Shown: positions 15,148 through 24,229 of the stretch, in pieces
Numbering within the stretch: the stretch's first letter is position 1
How the letters are laid out: each line of letters opens with the position of its first letter
Assembly (NCBI RefSeq): GCF_001305855.1
Contig: NZ_LIXZ01000027.1
Span: 1-32,463, forward strand
DNA length: 32,463 nt
Direction: 5' to 3'
Origin: Rossellomorea vietnamensis
GTDB lineage: Bacteria > Bacillota > Bacilli > Bacillales > Bacillaceae_B
Translations under genes and position numbers: made by a program
The notes under the pieces: generated by a model
Database searches by the model: none
What the model was told of the DNA's origin: nothing
Seen by the model: only the letters and a program-made list of their open reading frames with translations

Positions 15148-16311
15148 ATGGTTCATTCAATACTGTTTTGCGCAACCGTTGACTACCACTTTAAAGCTTT
15201 CCATTTACCTTATATGAAATGGTTCAAGGAACAAGGATGGGACGTTCATGTTGCAGCAAGTGGGGGAATCGAGCTTCCTTATGTGGATAAGAAGTTTACG
15301 ATTCCAATCCAAAGATCACCGTTTGCTCTGACTAACATAAAGGCCTACCAAGAATTAAAAGATATCATAGATCAACATCAGTATAGGCTGATTCATTGCC
15401 ACACACCTATGGGAGGGGTGCTGGCACGATTGGCAGCTCGAGGGGTAAGAAAAAATGGTACAAAGGTTATCTACACAGCACATGGTTTTCATTTTTGTGA
15501 AGGTGCGCCCATTCAAAACTGGATGCTTTATTATCCAATTGAAAAAATGCTGTCACGGTATACAGACTGTCTTATTACGATTAACGAAGAAGACTATACC
15601 CTGGCCAAACAACGATTCAATATTCCCTCCATTGAACATGTTCATGGAGTGGGAGTGAACACAGAAACCTTCCAACCTATTTCTGAAAAGGATAAAGCAG
15701 AAAGAAAGAAGTCATTTGGATATCAACCAGATGACTTCTTATTATTTTATGCTGCTGAATTCAACGAAAATAAAAACCAACAAATGCTGATTAAAGCGTT
15801 AGCCTCCATTAAAGAAGAGGTTCCAAACGCAAAGCTGTTGCTTGCAGGGGAAGGAAACTTACAGAATACATGCAAGGAACTGGCAAAAACGTTAGAAGTT
15901 GAACACATGGTCAATTTCCTGGGTTTTCGGAAGGATATACCCGAACTTCTTCCCATGTGTGATGTAGCGGTCGCTTCAAGTCTTCGTGAAGGACTGCCGG
16001 TTAATATTCTGGAAGCGATGGCTTGTGGGTTGCCGGTGGTGGCTAGTGGGAATCGAGGGCACAGGGAATTGATAGAGGAGAATAGAAATGGTTATTTAGT
16101 AAGTTCAAATGATTACATGCTATTTTCCAATAGATTAAAAGAAATTTCGCGTTCTAGAGAAATTTATCAGCAGCTAAAAAGGGAAAGTAGAACAATGGTA
16201 AAAGATTTCTCTCTTGACCAAATTACTAAAGAGCTTAGTGAGATTTATTTAAGATTTATGGTGGAGGATGGTAATGAAGCCCAAAGTAAGTATTATCGTG
16301 CCTATTTATAA
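15148..16311 (+). CDS. epsD: GT4 glycosyltransferase (EpsD-like)
   Basis: This is a GT-B retaining glycosyltransferase that adds a sugar to the lipid-linked repeat unit at the inner membrane face. The N-terminus MVHSILFCATVDYHFKAFHL and the motif IHCHTPMGGVLARLAAR followed by VIYTAHGFHF match the EpsD family. The C-terminal domain has FYAAEFNENKNQ and LREGLPVNILEAMACGLPVVAS, the conserved E-x7-E donor-binding site. ATG 15148 lies 6 nt after gaggtga; the GTG at 15139 is part of that site. It overlaps the next gene by 38 bp. Confidence 0.88.
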   Translation: MVHSILFCATVDYHFKAFHLPYMKWFKEQGWDVHVAASGGIELPYVDKKFTIPIQRSPFALTNIKAYQELKDIIDQHQYRLIHCHTPMGGVLARLAARGVRKNGTKVIYTAHGFHFCEGAPIQNWMLYYPIEKMLSRYTDCLITINEEDYTLAKQRFNIPSIEHVHGVGVNTETFQPISEKDKAERKKSFGYQPDDFLLFYAAEFNENKNQQMLIKALASIKEEVPNAKLLLAGEGNLQNTCKELAKTLEVEHMVNFLGFRKDIPELLPMCDVAVASSLREGLPVNILEAMACGLPVVASGNRGHRELIEENRNGYLVSSNDYMLFSNRLKEISRSREIYQQLKRESRTMVKDFSLDQITKELSEIYLRFMVEDGNEAQSKYYRAYL

Positions 16312-17341
16312 TATGGAAAGTTACTTAACCCGCTGTTTAAACAGCCTTGTGTCTCAAAGCTTAATAGATATTGAGATAATAGCAGTCAATGACGGTTCTA
16401 CAGATGCCACTATGAAGATCCTAAATGAGTATGCTAGTAAAGATAGGCGAATAAAAGTAATCAATAAGAAAAATGGCGGAGTTTCATCTGCTCGAAATGC
16501 AGGGATTCATGCTGCGACCGGTGAATACATAGGATTCGTTGATCCTGATGATTGGGTTGACTATGAGATGTACGAAACCTTGTACCGTACAGCAGTGAGT
16601 AGTCAATCAGATACAGTGATGTGTTCTTATATGCGTGAATTTGGAACTCATTCAAGAGAAAAAGTATTTAATTCACCTCATAAAGTCACTTATATAAATG
16701 AAGAAGTGAAGAAAAACGTCTTGAGAAGAATCGTCGGTCCCTTGAATAAAGAAATAGGAAATCCTGAATTACTTGATGCTTGGGGAACTGTCTGGTCAAA
16801 ACTATATCGAGCTGAAGTTATTAAATCGAATCATCTTCAATTCGAAGATCTTAAGCAAATAGGTACGAATGAGGATTCCTTATTTAACATTCAAGCAATC
16901 TACCATTCAAATTCCTTTACTTTTCTTAATTCCCCTTTATATCACTACTGGCGAGCAAACACTACCTCTGTTACTTCAGGGTATAAACCTGAATTGGTTG
17001 ATCAATGGTTTCATTTATATAAAATAATTGAAACCTTCTTAGAAAACAAGAAAATGGGTGAAGAGTATTATATAGCCCTTAATAATCGTATCTGCCTTAA
17101 TCTATTGGGACTTGGACTCAATTCTCTCAGTGAAGGAAAGAAATTTACCCCTCATAAGAAAATAAAGAACATAAAATTATTGTTAGAAGATTATAGGATT
17201 AAGCGTTCGTTCCAACAATTTGATTTATCTCATTTTCCGATTGTTTGGAGGGCTTTTTATTTGTGTGCAAAACTAAGATTTGCTTCAGCTTTTTATTTTA
17301 TGTTAATCAGTATCGATGTTTTAAGGAAAACTGTCAGATAG
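16274..17341 (+). CDS. GT2 glycosyltransferase
   Basis: This is a GT-A inverting glycosyltransferase of 355 residues. It begins MKPKVSIIVPIYNMESYL and has AVNDGSTDATM (nucleotide binding), NGGVSSARNAGI and the metal-binding DPDDW. The C-terminal ~200 residues are variable. It occupies the epsE place, but I cannot tell whether it has the flagellar clutch activity of B. subtilis EpsE, which is shorter. ATG 16274 is preferred because of ggtggagg 6 nt upstream; ATG 16268 lies in that site. Composition becomes AT-rich from here. Confidence 0.85.
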   Translation: MKPKVSIIVPIYNMESYLTRCLNSLVSQSLIDIEIIAVNDGSTDATMKILNEYASKDRRIKVINKKNGGVSSARNAGIHAATGEYIGFVDPDDWVDYEMYETLYRTAVSSQSDTVMCSYMREFGTHSREKVFNSPHKVTYINEEVKKNVLRRIVGPLNKEIGNPELLDAWGTVWSKLYRAEVIKSNHLQFEDLKQIGTNEDSLFNIQAIYHSNSFTFLNSPLYHYWRANTTSVTSGYKPELVDQWFHLYKIIETFLENKKMGEEYYIALNNRICLNLLGLGLNSLSEGKKFTPHKKIKNIKLLLEDYRIKRSFQQFDLSHFPIVWRAFYLCAKLRFASAFYFMLISIDVLRKTVR

Positions 17342-17354
17342 GGAGGGAAGGCAA

Positions 17355-18467
17355 TTGGAGCCAATACGTGTTCTTCAAGTAGTTACGATTATGAATCGTG
17401 GTGGGCTAGAAACAATGCTTATGAATTATTATAGACAAATGGATCGTACAAAGGTTCAATTTGATTTTATGGTTCATCGAGAGGAAGAAGGAGATTATGA
17501 CAATGAAATAATTAGAATGGGAGGAAAAATATTTAAAATGCCTCCTATTAGACCTGGGAATTATAGAAAATACTTCAAGGAGTTAGAAGCTTTTTTTTAT
17601 ACTAATAAGAATTATAAAGTCGTACACGCACATATAAATGAAAACAGTGCATTTGTCTTAAAGTACGCAAAACAAGCAAATATTTCTGGTAGGATTGCTC
17701 ATAGTCATTTGGCGGGGCTGCCGCTAGATTTTAAATTACCTTTTAGGTTATATGCAAAAATGAACCTAAATGAAAATACAAACCATTTCTTTGCTTGTTC
17801 TATAGAAGCAGGGGACTGGTTATTTGGTTCAAAAAAGACTAGCGATAGACAAATTAAAGTGTTTAAAAACGCAATTAATTGCAAGGAATTTAGTTTTAAC
17901 CCACCAGTTAGGAAAAAAGTAAGAGAAGCATTTAAAATTGAAGATAAATTTGTAATAGGTCATGTCGGAAGGTTTAATAGCCAAAAGAACCATTCCTTTT
18001 TAATTGATATATTTAGTGAGGTATACAAAAGAAATAATAAAGCTGTTTTGATGTTAGTAGGAGTAGGTAACTTGGAAAGGGAAATTAAACAAAAAGTTAA
18101 AAGACTGAATCTTTGTGAGTCAGTTCATTTTCTAGGACTAAGATCGGATATACCAGAGCTAATGCAAGCGATGGATGTATTCTTATTTCCATCCTTCTAT
18201 GAGGGGCTAGGAGTAGTTCTGATTGAAGCGCAGGCTGCTGGTTTGAAATGTATTACATCTACAGGTACTCCAAAGGAGGCGGATGTTACAGAAACTGTAG
18301 AGTTTTTGGACTTGAAAAAACCTGCAGAGTACTGGGCACAAAAAGTTTTAAGAAATACACAAATATATAACCGGAATTTAGATACAAAAAAGCTCATTAA
18401 TAAAGGATATGATGTCTCTACAAATATTAGTTGGTTAAGTAAGCTATACGTTTCTCATTACCAATAA
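17355..18467 (+). CDS. epsF: GT4 glycosyltransferase (EpsF-like)
   Basis: The protein of 370 residues begins with IRVLQVVTIMNRGGLETMLM, the GT4 acceptor-binding start, and has VVHAHINENSAFVLKYAK as in EpsF. The C-terminal donor site is FPSFYEGLGVVLIEAQAAGL, with both conserved glutamates. The start codon is TTG at 17355, with gggaggg 7 nt upstream; no in-frame ATG is nearby. It is cytoplasmic and membrane-associated by family. Its place between two GT2 genes agrees with an eps repeat-unit assembly line. Confidence 0.88.
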   Translation: MEPIRVLQVVTIMNRGGLETMLMNYYRQMDRTKVQFDFMVHREEEGDYDNEIIRMGGKIFKMPPIRPGNYRKYFKELEAFFYTNKNYKVVHAHINENSAFVLKYAKQANISGRIAHSHLAGLPLDFKLPFRLYAKMNLNENTNHFFACSIEAGDWLFGSKKTSDRQIKVFKNAINCKEFSFNPPVRKKVREAFKIEDKFVIGHVGRFNSQKNHSFLIDIFSEVYKRNNKAVLMLVGVGNLEREIKQKVKRLNLCESVHFLGLRSDIPELMQAMDVFLFPSFYEGLGVVLIEAQAAGLKCITSTGTPKEADVTETVEFLDLKKPAEYWAQKVLRNTQIYNRNLDTKKLINKGYDVSTNISWLSKLYVSHYQ

Positions 18468-18490
18468 TAATTAACTAGGAGGTGTTCTAT

Positions 18491-19381
18491 TTGTGTATCC
18501 TTACTATTTTCACTCCAACATATAATAGAGCATATACATTACACAAATGCTATGAAAGCCTTAGGCGACAAACGAATGATGACTTTATTTGGCTCATCAT
18601 AGATGATGGCTCCACTGATAATACAAAAGATTTGGTGGATATCTGGAAAAAGGAGAGTAGTTTTAAAATTGTTTATTCTTATCAAGAAAACCAAGGTATG
18701 CATGGAGCCCATAATACGGCATATAAGTTAATTAATACTGAGTTAAATGTCTGTATAGACTCTGATGACTATATGCCAAATAATGCGGTAGAAAAAATCC
18801 TTAATTTTTGGAGTGAAAATGGTAGTAGTGAAGTCAGTGGTTTTGTAGCCTTAGATGCTTTTAGCGATGGTCGCGTGGTAGGAACAAAGTTACCAGGGTT
18901 AATAAAAAAATCTACATTGTTTAATCTCTATCAGAAACATGGGGTTAAGGGGGATAAAAAACTTGTTTACCGAAGTGAATTGACAAAGAAATACCCTTAT
19001 CCCGTTTTTAAAGGAGAAAATTATGTAGGCCTTACTTATAAATATTTCATGTTAGATAAAAAGTATGAAATGTTACTTTTAAATGAAGTTTTATGCTATG
19101 TAGAGTACCTTCCTGACGGATCATCTCTAAATATGCTAAATCAGTATAAAAAGAACCCAAAAGGGTTTGCTTTCTTTCGAAAAGAATTGATGAAACTACC
19201 CTTTGCCAATATGAAGTATAAATATCGGCAAGCCATTCATTATGTTTCCAGTAGTTTTTTATGTCAAAATAAAAACTTTATTAATGATTCTTCTAATAAA
19301 CCGTTAACTCTACTAGCTCTTCCTTTTGGATTTTTATTATATATATATATTTCTAGAAAAGGAAAAATCGTAGCAAGTTAG
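18491..19381 (+). CDS. GT2 glycosyltransferase
   Basis: The N-terminus CILTIFTPTYNRAYTLHKC, then IIDDGSTDNTKDLV and the metal site CIDSDDYM identify a GT2 family enzyme of 296 residues. The motif QENQGMHGAHNTAY is a subfamily feature often seen in polysaccharide clusters. The C-terminus is hydrophobic (PLTLLALPFGFLLYIYIS) and may be a membrane anchor. I chose TTG 18491, 8 nt after aggaggtg; the GTG at 18482 lies inside that site. The sequence is AT-rich like its neighbours. Confidence 0.83.
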   Translation: MCILTIFTPTYNRAYTLHKCYESLRRQTNDDFIWLIIDDGSTDNTKDLVDIWKKESSFKIVYSYQENQGMHGAHNTAYKLINTELNVCIDSDDYMPNNAVEKILNFWSENGSSEVSGFVALDAFSDGRVVGTKLPGLIKKSTLFNLYQKHGVKGDKKLVYRSELTKKYPYPVFKGENYVGLTYKYFMLDKKYEMLLLNEVLCYVEYLPDGSSLNMLNQYKKNPKGFAFFRKELMKLPFANMKYKYRQAIHYVSSSFLCQNKNFINDSSNKPLTLLALPFGFLLYIYISRKGKIVAS

Positions 19382-19405
19382 CCAAAATTTGAAAGGGTTT
19401 TATTT

Positions 19406-20482
19406 ATGACAGTATTATGGATAAATCTATTTTTAGTTTTTATTTTTGCTTTTTTTGGAAGGTATTCAACTGCTGTAAATGGAGCAACAACATTTCCAGT
19501 AAGTATTAAGCCACATAAACTTTTGGTCTTCGGGTCTTTACTTTCAATAGTGCTTGTATCAGGGTTAAGATCAAATATAGGAGATACTTACTTCTACATG
19601 CATTCTTATAATATCAGCCAATTCACATGGGATTCAGTAATAAGCCAACATGATATTGGATTTGGTATTCTGCAAATGATGTTAAAAAATTATATTTCAA
19701 TGGATCCACAAATTCTCATTTTCACTACAGCCTTAATAACTAATTTACTTATTGTAAGCGTGCTTTATAAATACTCTAGAATGCTTGAAATGAGCCTATA
19801 TGTATATATTACAGGTGGATTATATCTAGTCTCAATGAATGGTATTAGACAACTTCTAGCAGCCTCCATAATATTTACTGCAACAAAGTATTTAATTGAT
19901 GGTAACTGGCCTAAATATTTTCTCATTGTCATTATTGCTTCATTCTTTCATCAAAGTGCTCTTATTTTATTTCCAATATATTTCTTAGTTCGGTCGAAGG
20001 CATGGTCAAAATCAACTTCAGTGCTTATCATTCTTGCTTTAATTATTGTAGTCGGATTTGATCAGTTTTCTTCTATTTTGTTTACAGCTATAGAAGATAC
20101 TCAATACGGACACTACAAAGACTTTGCTGAAGGAGGGGCAAATATCCTCAGAGTAGCCGTGGAGTTGGTACCTATTATTATTGCTTATCTTGGTAGGGAT
20201 AAGTTAAGAGAAATCTTTCCCGATAGTGATGTGATTGTCAATATGGCACTGCTCGGACTAGTGTTTATGCTGATTTCTACTCAAAATTGGATCTTTGCCC
20301 GGTTTTCCATTTACTTTAGTTTATATCAATTAATCCTGATATCCTGGATTATTAAAGTATTTAAAAAGAAGGATCGAAAAATTATTTATCTTGGGATAGT
20401 CAGTTGTTATTTTCTGTATTACTTTTATGAAAATGTTATAAGTTTAAACATTCTTTATGAAAGTGACTATTTAAGTTGGTAA
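19406..20482 (+). CDS. epsG: EpsG-family polysaccharide polymerase
   Basis: This is a multi-pass membrane protein of 358 residues, with about ten hydrophobic segments spread over its length. The motif GLRSNIGDTYFYMHSY near residue 55 and ASFFHQSALILFPIYFL near residue 175 are typical of the EpsG family, which acts as Wzy polymerase joining repeat units on the outer face. It follows a GT2 and precedes galE. The ATG has gaaaggg 10 nt upstream. Family assignment is firm; linkage specificity cannot be read. Confidence 0.85.
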   Translation: MTVLWINLFLVFIFAFFGRYSTAVNGATTFPVSIKPHKLLVFGSLLSIVLVSGLRSNIGDTYFYMHSYNISQFTWDSVISQHDIGFGILQMMLKNYISMDPQILIFTTALITNLLIVSVLYKYSRMLEMSLYVYITGGLYLVSMNGIRQLLAASIIFTATKYLIDGNWPKYFLIVIIASFFHQSALILFPIYFLVRSKAWSKSTSVLIILALIIVVGFDQFSSILFTAIEDTQYGHYKDFAEGGANILRVAVELVPIIIAYLGRDKLREIFPDSDVIVNMALLGLVFMLISTQNWIFARFSIYFSLYQLILISWIIKVFKKKDRKIIYLGIVSCYFLYYFYENVISLNILYESDYLSW

Positions 20483-20500
20483 ATAGAATGGAGGATCAAT

Positions 20501-21538
20501 ATGGCTATATTGATTACTGGTGGAGCTGGTTATATCGGCAGCCACACATGCATTGAACTATTGAATGCAGGCTATGACATTATCGTAGTGGACAATTTTT
20601 CAAACAGCAAACCTGAAGCACTCAAGAGGGTTTCAGAGATAACGAGAAAATATTTTAGAACTTATTGCTTGGATTTGCAAAACCGGGAAGGACTTGAAAA
20701 GGTATTTACAGATAACCAGATTGAGGCTGTTATTCACTTTGCAGGCTCCAAGGCGGTTGGGGAATCGGTTCATTTTCCACTGAAATATTATGAAAATAAC
20801 ATGAATAGCACCATCACCCTCTGTGAAGTAATGAAAAAGTACAATGTAAATAAGCTAGTTTTCAGTTCATCAGCCACTGTATATGGTGCGACCGATACGG
20901 TACCGATTACCGAGGGAACCCCTTTAAAAGCTACAAACCCATACGGTCGTACGAAGCAGATGACCGAAGAGCTATTGCAGGACCTTTATGACTCAGATCA
21001 TCATTGGAGTATTGCCCTGCTTCGCTATTTTAATCCTGTTGGAGCTCATGAGAGTGGACGGATTGGGGAAGATCCAAATGGAACTCCGAACAATCTCATG
21101 CCATTTATTTCTCAAGTAGCGATTGGTAAGCTGGAAAAACTCCAAGTGTTCGGAGACGATTATCCAACAGTAGACGGCACCGGGGTAAGAGATTATATTC
21201 ATGTTGTAGACTTGGCCCTTGGTCATGTCAAAGCCCTGGAAAGACTTCTTACTACTAGCGGAATCGATGCCTATAATTTAGGTACCGGTAAAGGGTACAG
21301 TGTTCTTGAAGTTATATCTGCATACGAAAAAGCCGCAGGGAAATCCATTCCATATACCGTTGTGGAAAAACGGCCGGGAGATGTAGCCATTTGTTATGCT
21401 GATACATTAAAAGCGAAAGAAAAACTAAACTGGGAAGCGGCTAAAGGGATAGACGAGATGTGTAAGGATGCATGGCGATGGCAAGAGATTAATCCACTCG
21501 GATACGACAAACAAACCCAAATGTTAGTGAAGAACTAG
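20501..21538 (+). CDS. galE: UDP-glucose 4-epimerase
   Basis: The enzyme interconverts UDP-glucose and UDP-galactose (and perhaps the N-acetyl forms). It is an extended short-chain dehydrogenase with GGAGYIG (7-13), SSSATVYG (Ser124) and the catalytic YGRTK (Tyr148, Lys152). Also present are LRYFNPVGAHESGRIGEDP and GTGVRDYIHVVDLA. The 345-residue length is normal. ATG has ggagg 7 nt upstream. Composition returns to that of the left flank, unlike the AT-rich genes before it. Confidence 0.95.
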   Translation: MAILITGGAGYIGSHTCIELLNAGYDIIVVDNFSNSKPEALKRVSEITRKYFRTYCLDLQNREGLEKVFTDNQIEAVIHFAGSKAVGESVHFPLKYYENNMNSTITLCEVMKKYNVNKLVFSSSATVYGATDTVPITEGTPLKATNPYGRTKQMTEELLQDLYDSDHHWSIALLRYFNPVGAHESGRIGEDPNGTPNNLMPFISQVAIGKLEKLQVFGDDYPTVDGTGVRDYIHVVDLALGHVKALERLLTTSGIDAYNLGTGKGYSVLEVISAYEKAAGKSIPYTVVEKRPGDVAICYADTLKAKEKLNWEAAKGIDEMCKDAWRWQEINPLGYDKQTQMLVKN

Positions 21539-21541
21539 GCA

Positions 21542-21571
21542 CAGGTGCTATTCATAAGCAGCTGCTTTTTT
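21542..21571 (+). terminator. Terminator-like hairpin inside the eps operon
   Basis: The stem caggtgct (21542-21549) with agcagctg (21557-21564) has one mismatch and is followed by a CTTTTTT run. It lies directly after galE and before a small ORF. It would be a plausible target of EAR-type read-through. Confidence 0.5.
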
Positions 21572-21596
21572 AATGTTCAAATTAAGGAGAAGAACC

Positions 21597-21758
21597 ATGA
21601 ATATAACTGAAAATCTAACAGTAGAAGATCTTCAGGAACTATTAAAAACAGTGTATCAAAAAGGTATTCAATCAGAAGAAGTGAATACCAGGGACTTTTT
21701 AGATGAAATAAAAGAAAGCATCATCACCCTTTGTACTTCAAATAAGATAGATAACTGA
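21597..21758 (+). CDS. Small acidic protein of unknown function (53 aa)
   Basis: I do not recognise this gene. It encodes MNITENLTVEDLQELLKTVY followed by QKGIQSEEVNTRDFLDEIKE and a short tail. It is helical, acidic, and has no membrane segment or signal peptide. An aaggaga site lies 8 nt upstream of ATG 21597, which makes it a credible gene despite its size. The pattern L-x-x-L-L...GI-x-SEE...R-x-FL is loosely like SinI and the SinR dimerisation helices, but the conserved Trp of SinI is missing. Given the SinR homologue in the cluster, an anti-repressor role is worth testing, but it is a guess. Confidence 0.6.
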   Translation: MNITENLTVEDLQELLKTVYQKGIQSEEVNTRDFLDEIKESIITLCTSNKIDN

Positions 21759-21778
21759 TATCAAGGAAGTGATTTCAA

Positions 21779-22366
21779 ATGATCAAACGAATGATTGATA
21801 TTAGTGTTTCTTTGATTCTGCTACTGGTCTTGATTCCATTAATGGTTCCGATCCTTATAGGGATCAAGATTAATATGGGCTCACCTCTATTGTTTTGTCA
21901 GCAACGGCCAGGGCTATACGGAAAACCATTCATACTAAATAAATTCAGAACCATGTTAAATGGAGAGGGTATAGCTGATGAACTGAGATTGACTCCGCTT
22001 GGAAGGTTTCTTAGAAAATATAGTCTTGATGAATTCCCCCAGCTAATTAATGTACTGAAAGGTGATATGAGTTTAGTAGGCCCAAGGCCATTGTTAATGG
22101 AGTATCTGCCACTTTATTCTAAAGAACAATACATTCGGCATCACGCGAAGCCCGGAATAACAGGATGGGCTCAGGTAAACGGGAGGAATGCAATCTCATG
22201 GGAAGAAAAATTCTTGTTGGATGTTTGGTACGTGAAAAATCAAAGTTTCCTTCTCGATATGAAAATTCTTGCCAAAACACTCATCAAAGTAATCAAAAAA
22301 GAGGGAATCACTCAACAAGGTCATGTGACGATGGAAAAGTTCAGAGGATCGAAAGAAGTGGTCTGA
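21779..22366 (+). CDS. epsL: Initiating sugar-phosphate transferase (EpsL-like)
   Basis: The enzyme transfers a sugar-1-phosphate from UDP-sugar to undecaprenyl phosphate and so starts repeat-unit synthesis. The 195-residue protein has one N-terminal membrane hairpin (DISVSLILLLVLIPLMVPIL) and the catalytic domain of short PGT enzymes: FCQQRPGLYGKPF, LNKFRTM, the SLDEFPQLINVLKGDMSLVG segment with GPRP, and PGITGWAQVNGRN. It is the small PglC-type form without an EpsC-like extra domain. The ATG has aaggaagtga upstream. In B. subtilis, EpsL-M-N act together, as the gene order suggests here. Confidence 0.93.
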   Translation: MIKRMIDISVSLILLLVLIPLMVPILIGIKINMGSPLLFCQQRPGLYGKPFILNKFRTMLNGEGIADELRLTPLGRFLRKYSLDEFPQLINVLKGDMSLVGPRPLLMEYLPLYSKEQYIRHHAKPGITGWAQVNGRNAISWEEKFLLDVWYVKNQSFLLDMKILAKTLIKVIKKEGITQQGHVTMEKFRGSKEVV

Positions 22367-22367
22367 T

Positions 22368-23015
22368 TTGAAGGTCATGATGATCGGAAATGGTGGGCAT
22401 AGTAAAGTCGTTCAAGAGATGGTTGCCAGACAGGGCGAATACAAGGTTCATGCCATAGTAGATGACAAATACCAAAGTGAGGAGATCGTTGACGGGATTG
22501 TTTATGCTCCATTGACATCGATTCATAGAATACTGGAAAAAGAGATGAAAGTCGTCGTAGCGATTGGCAGTAATATGGTGAGAAAGCATGTTGTAAGGAA
22601 GTTAAAGCTTCCTGGTGAGCGGTATTTAACCGTCATTGATCCTACTGCAGTAGTAAGTAATTCGGCAACAGTTGGTAATGGAACAGTTGTTATGCCAAAA
22701 GCTGTGATCAATGCAGATGCCCATATCCATGATCACTGTATCATCAACACCGGAGCTGTCATTGAACATGATAACTCAGTATGGGATTACTCACATATTT
22801 CCCCTCAAGCCACATTAACAGGAAACGTAACAATCGACGAAGGTGTACATATAGGAGCTGCTGTTACAATCATTCCTGGTGTGAAAGTCGGGGAATGGTC
22901 GATCATTGGAGCCGGGGCGACAGTCATTCGATCTGTTCCTGCTCATAGTAAGGCAGTGGGGACACCAGCCAGGATCATCGATAGGGGCCTTGGAGTAGTG
23001 AAAGATATCATGTAG
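22368..23015 (+). CDS. epsM: Sugar O/N-acetyltransferase (EpsM/PglD-like)
   Basis: The enzyme should acetylate the amino-sugar produced by EpsN, using acetyl-CoA. The N-terminal half is the PglD substrate-binding fold (MIGNGGHSKVVQEM). The C-terminal half is a left-handed beta-helix of hexapeptide repeats, with CIINTGAVIEHDN holding the catalytic His-Asp-type region. Length (215) matches EpsM. The likely start is TTG 22368, 1 nt after the epsL stop, giving MKVMMIGNGGH; ATG 22377 is an alternative but lacks a well-spaced ribosome site. Translational coupling with epsL is likely. Confidence 0.91.
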   Translation: MKVMMIGNGGHSKVVQEMVARQGEYKVHAIVDDKYQSEEIVDGIVYAPLTSIHRILEKEMKVVVAIGSNMVRKHVVRKLKLPGERYLTVIDPTAVVSNSATVGNGTVVMPKAVINADAHIHDHCIINTGAVIEHDNSVWDYSHISPQATLTGNVTIDEGVHIGAAVTIIPGVKVGEWSIIGAGATVIRSVPAHSKAVGTPARIIDRGLGVVKDIM

Positions 23016-23033
23016 AGAAAAGGTGGTTGTTAG

Positions 23034-24203
23034 ATGAAGAAGCCGAGAATCTACCTTTCCCCTCCGCATATGAGTGGAAGGGAACAAGAATATATTAAGG
23101 AAGCCTTCAGGACCAATTGGATTGCCCCATTAGGTCCGAATGTGGACGCATTTGAAAAAGAGTTAGCCTCTTATGTAGGAGCCAGTGAAGCGGTGGCCGT
23201 TAATTCGGGAACATCCGCGATCCACTTGGCTCTTTCTTTATTGGGAGTCACCCAGGGGGATACCGTTTTCTGTTCAACACTGACATTTGTGGCGAGTGCG
23301 AATCCCATTCTATATCAAGGGGCAGAGCCGGTTTTTATAGACTCGGACTACGATTCATGGAATATGTCTCCCCAGGCGCTTCAACGGGCATTACAAGACG
23401 CTGCTCTTCAAGGAAAGCTTCCAAAAGCGGTCATCATTGTGAATTTATATGGTCAAAATGCGAAAATGGATGAACTTCTTACTCTCTGTGAACACTATCA
23501 GGTTCCAGTTGTAGAAGATGCAGCCGAGTCACTGGGCTCCACTTATAAGGGAAAACCTAGCGGGACATTTGGGCATTTTGGAGTCTACTCATTTAACGGA
23601 AATAAAATTATCACAACATCCGGCGGGGGCATGCTGGTTTCCAACGATGTTGAGTCTTTGCAGAAAGCACGTTTCCTGGCCACCCAGGCAAGAGACCCGG
23701 CCCCATATTATCAGCATAGCCAGGTGGGTCACAATTACAGACTGAGTAATATCTTAGCCGGTGTTGGGAGAGCCCAATTGGAGGTAATCGATGAAAGGGT
23801 AAAAGCCAGAAGGCTCATTTTTGATCGTTACCAGCAATCTCTATCTCATATCCCGGGTATCTCATTCATGCCGGAATTAGATAATAGTATTACAAACAGG
23901 TGGCTTACTACCTTTACCATTGATGAGATAGAAACAGGAATAACATCATCTCAGTTAATTGAAGCAATGGAAAAAGAAAATATTGAAGCACGTCCAGTAT
24001 GGAAACCTCTCCATATGCAGCCGTTATTTAAGGAGGCAACTTACTTCTCCCATAGTGAAGATGAAGATGTCGCTCAGCAATTGTTTTCAAGAGGTGTTTG
24101 TCTTCCATCAGGATCAAGCATGACGGAAGAAGAACAAATGAGAATTATTGAGTGTTTAATGAATACGATTGAAGGTGTGTACGCAAGGCAGGATATAATA
24201 TGA
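23034..24203 (+). CDS. epsN: PLP-dependent sugar aminotransferase (EpsN/PglE-like)
   Basis: The enzyme transfers an amino group to the 4-keto sugar made by EpsC. It is a DegT/DnrJ/EryC1 family protein of 389 residues. The PLP Lys is Lys191 in YSFNGNKIITTSGGGM; the PLP-binding Asp is Asp162 in VVEDAAESLGS; NSGTSAIHLAL (57-67) binds the cofactor phosphate. The start IYLSPPHMSGREQEYI is typical of EpsN. ATG 23034 has aaaggtgg about 10 nt upstream. It completes the C-N-M sugar pathway and is followed by the SinR-like gene after 26 bp. Confidence 0.94.
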   Translation: MKKPRIYLSPPHMSGREQEYIKEAFRTNWIAPLGPNVDAFEKELASYVGASEAVAVNSGTSAIHLALSLLGVTQGDTVFCSTLTFVASANPILYQGAEPVFIDSDYDSWNMSPQALQRALQDAALQGKLPKAVIIVNLYGQNAKMDELLTLCEHYQVPVVEDAAESLGSTYKGKPSGTFGHFGVYSFNGNKIITTSGGGMLVSNDVESLQKARFLATQARDPAPYYQHSQVGHNYRLSNILAGVGRAQLEVIDERVKARRLIFDRYQQSLSHIPGISFMPELDNSITNRWLTTFTIDEIETGITSSQLIEAMEKENIEARPVWKPLHMQPLFKEATYFSHSEDEDVAQQLFSRGVCLPSGSSMTEEEQMRIIECLMNTIEGVYARQDII

Positions 24204-24229
24204 TGTCAAAAAATATGAGGTAAAGATGA

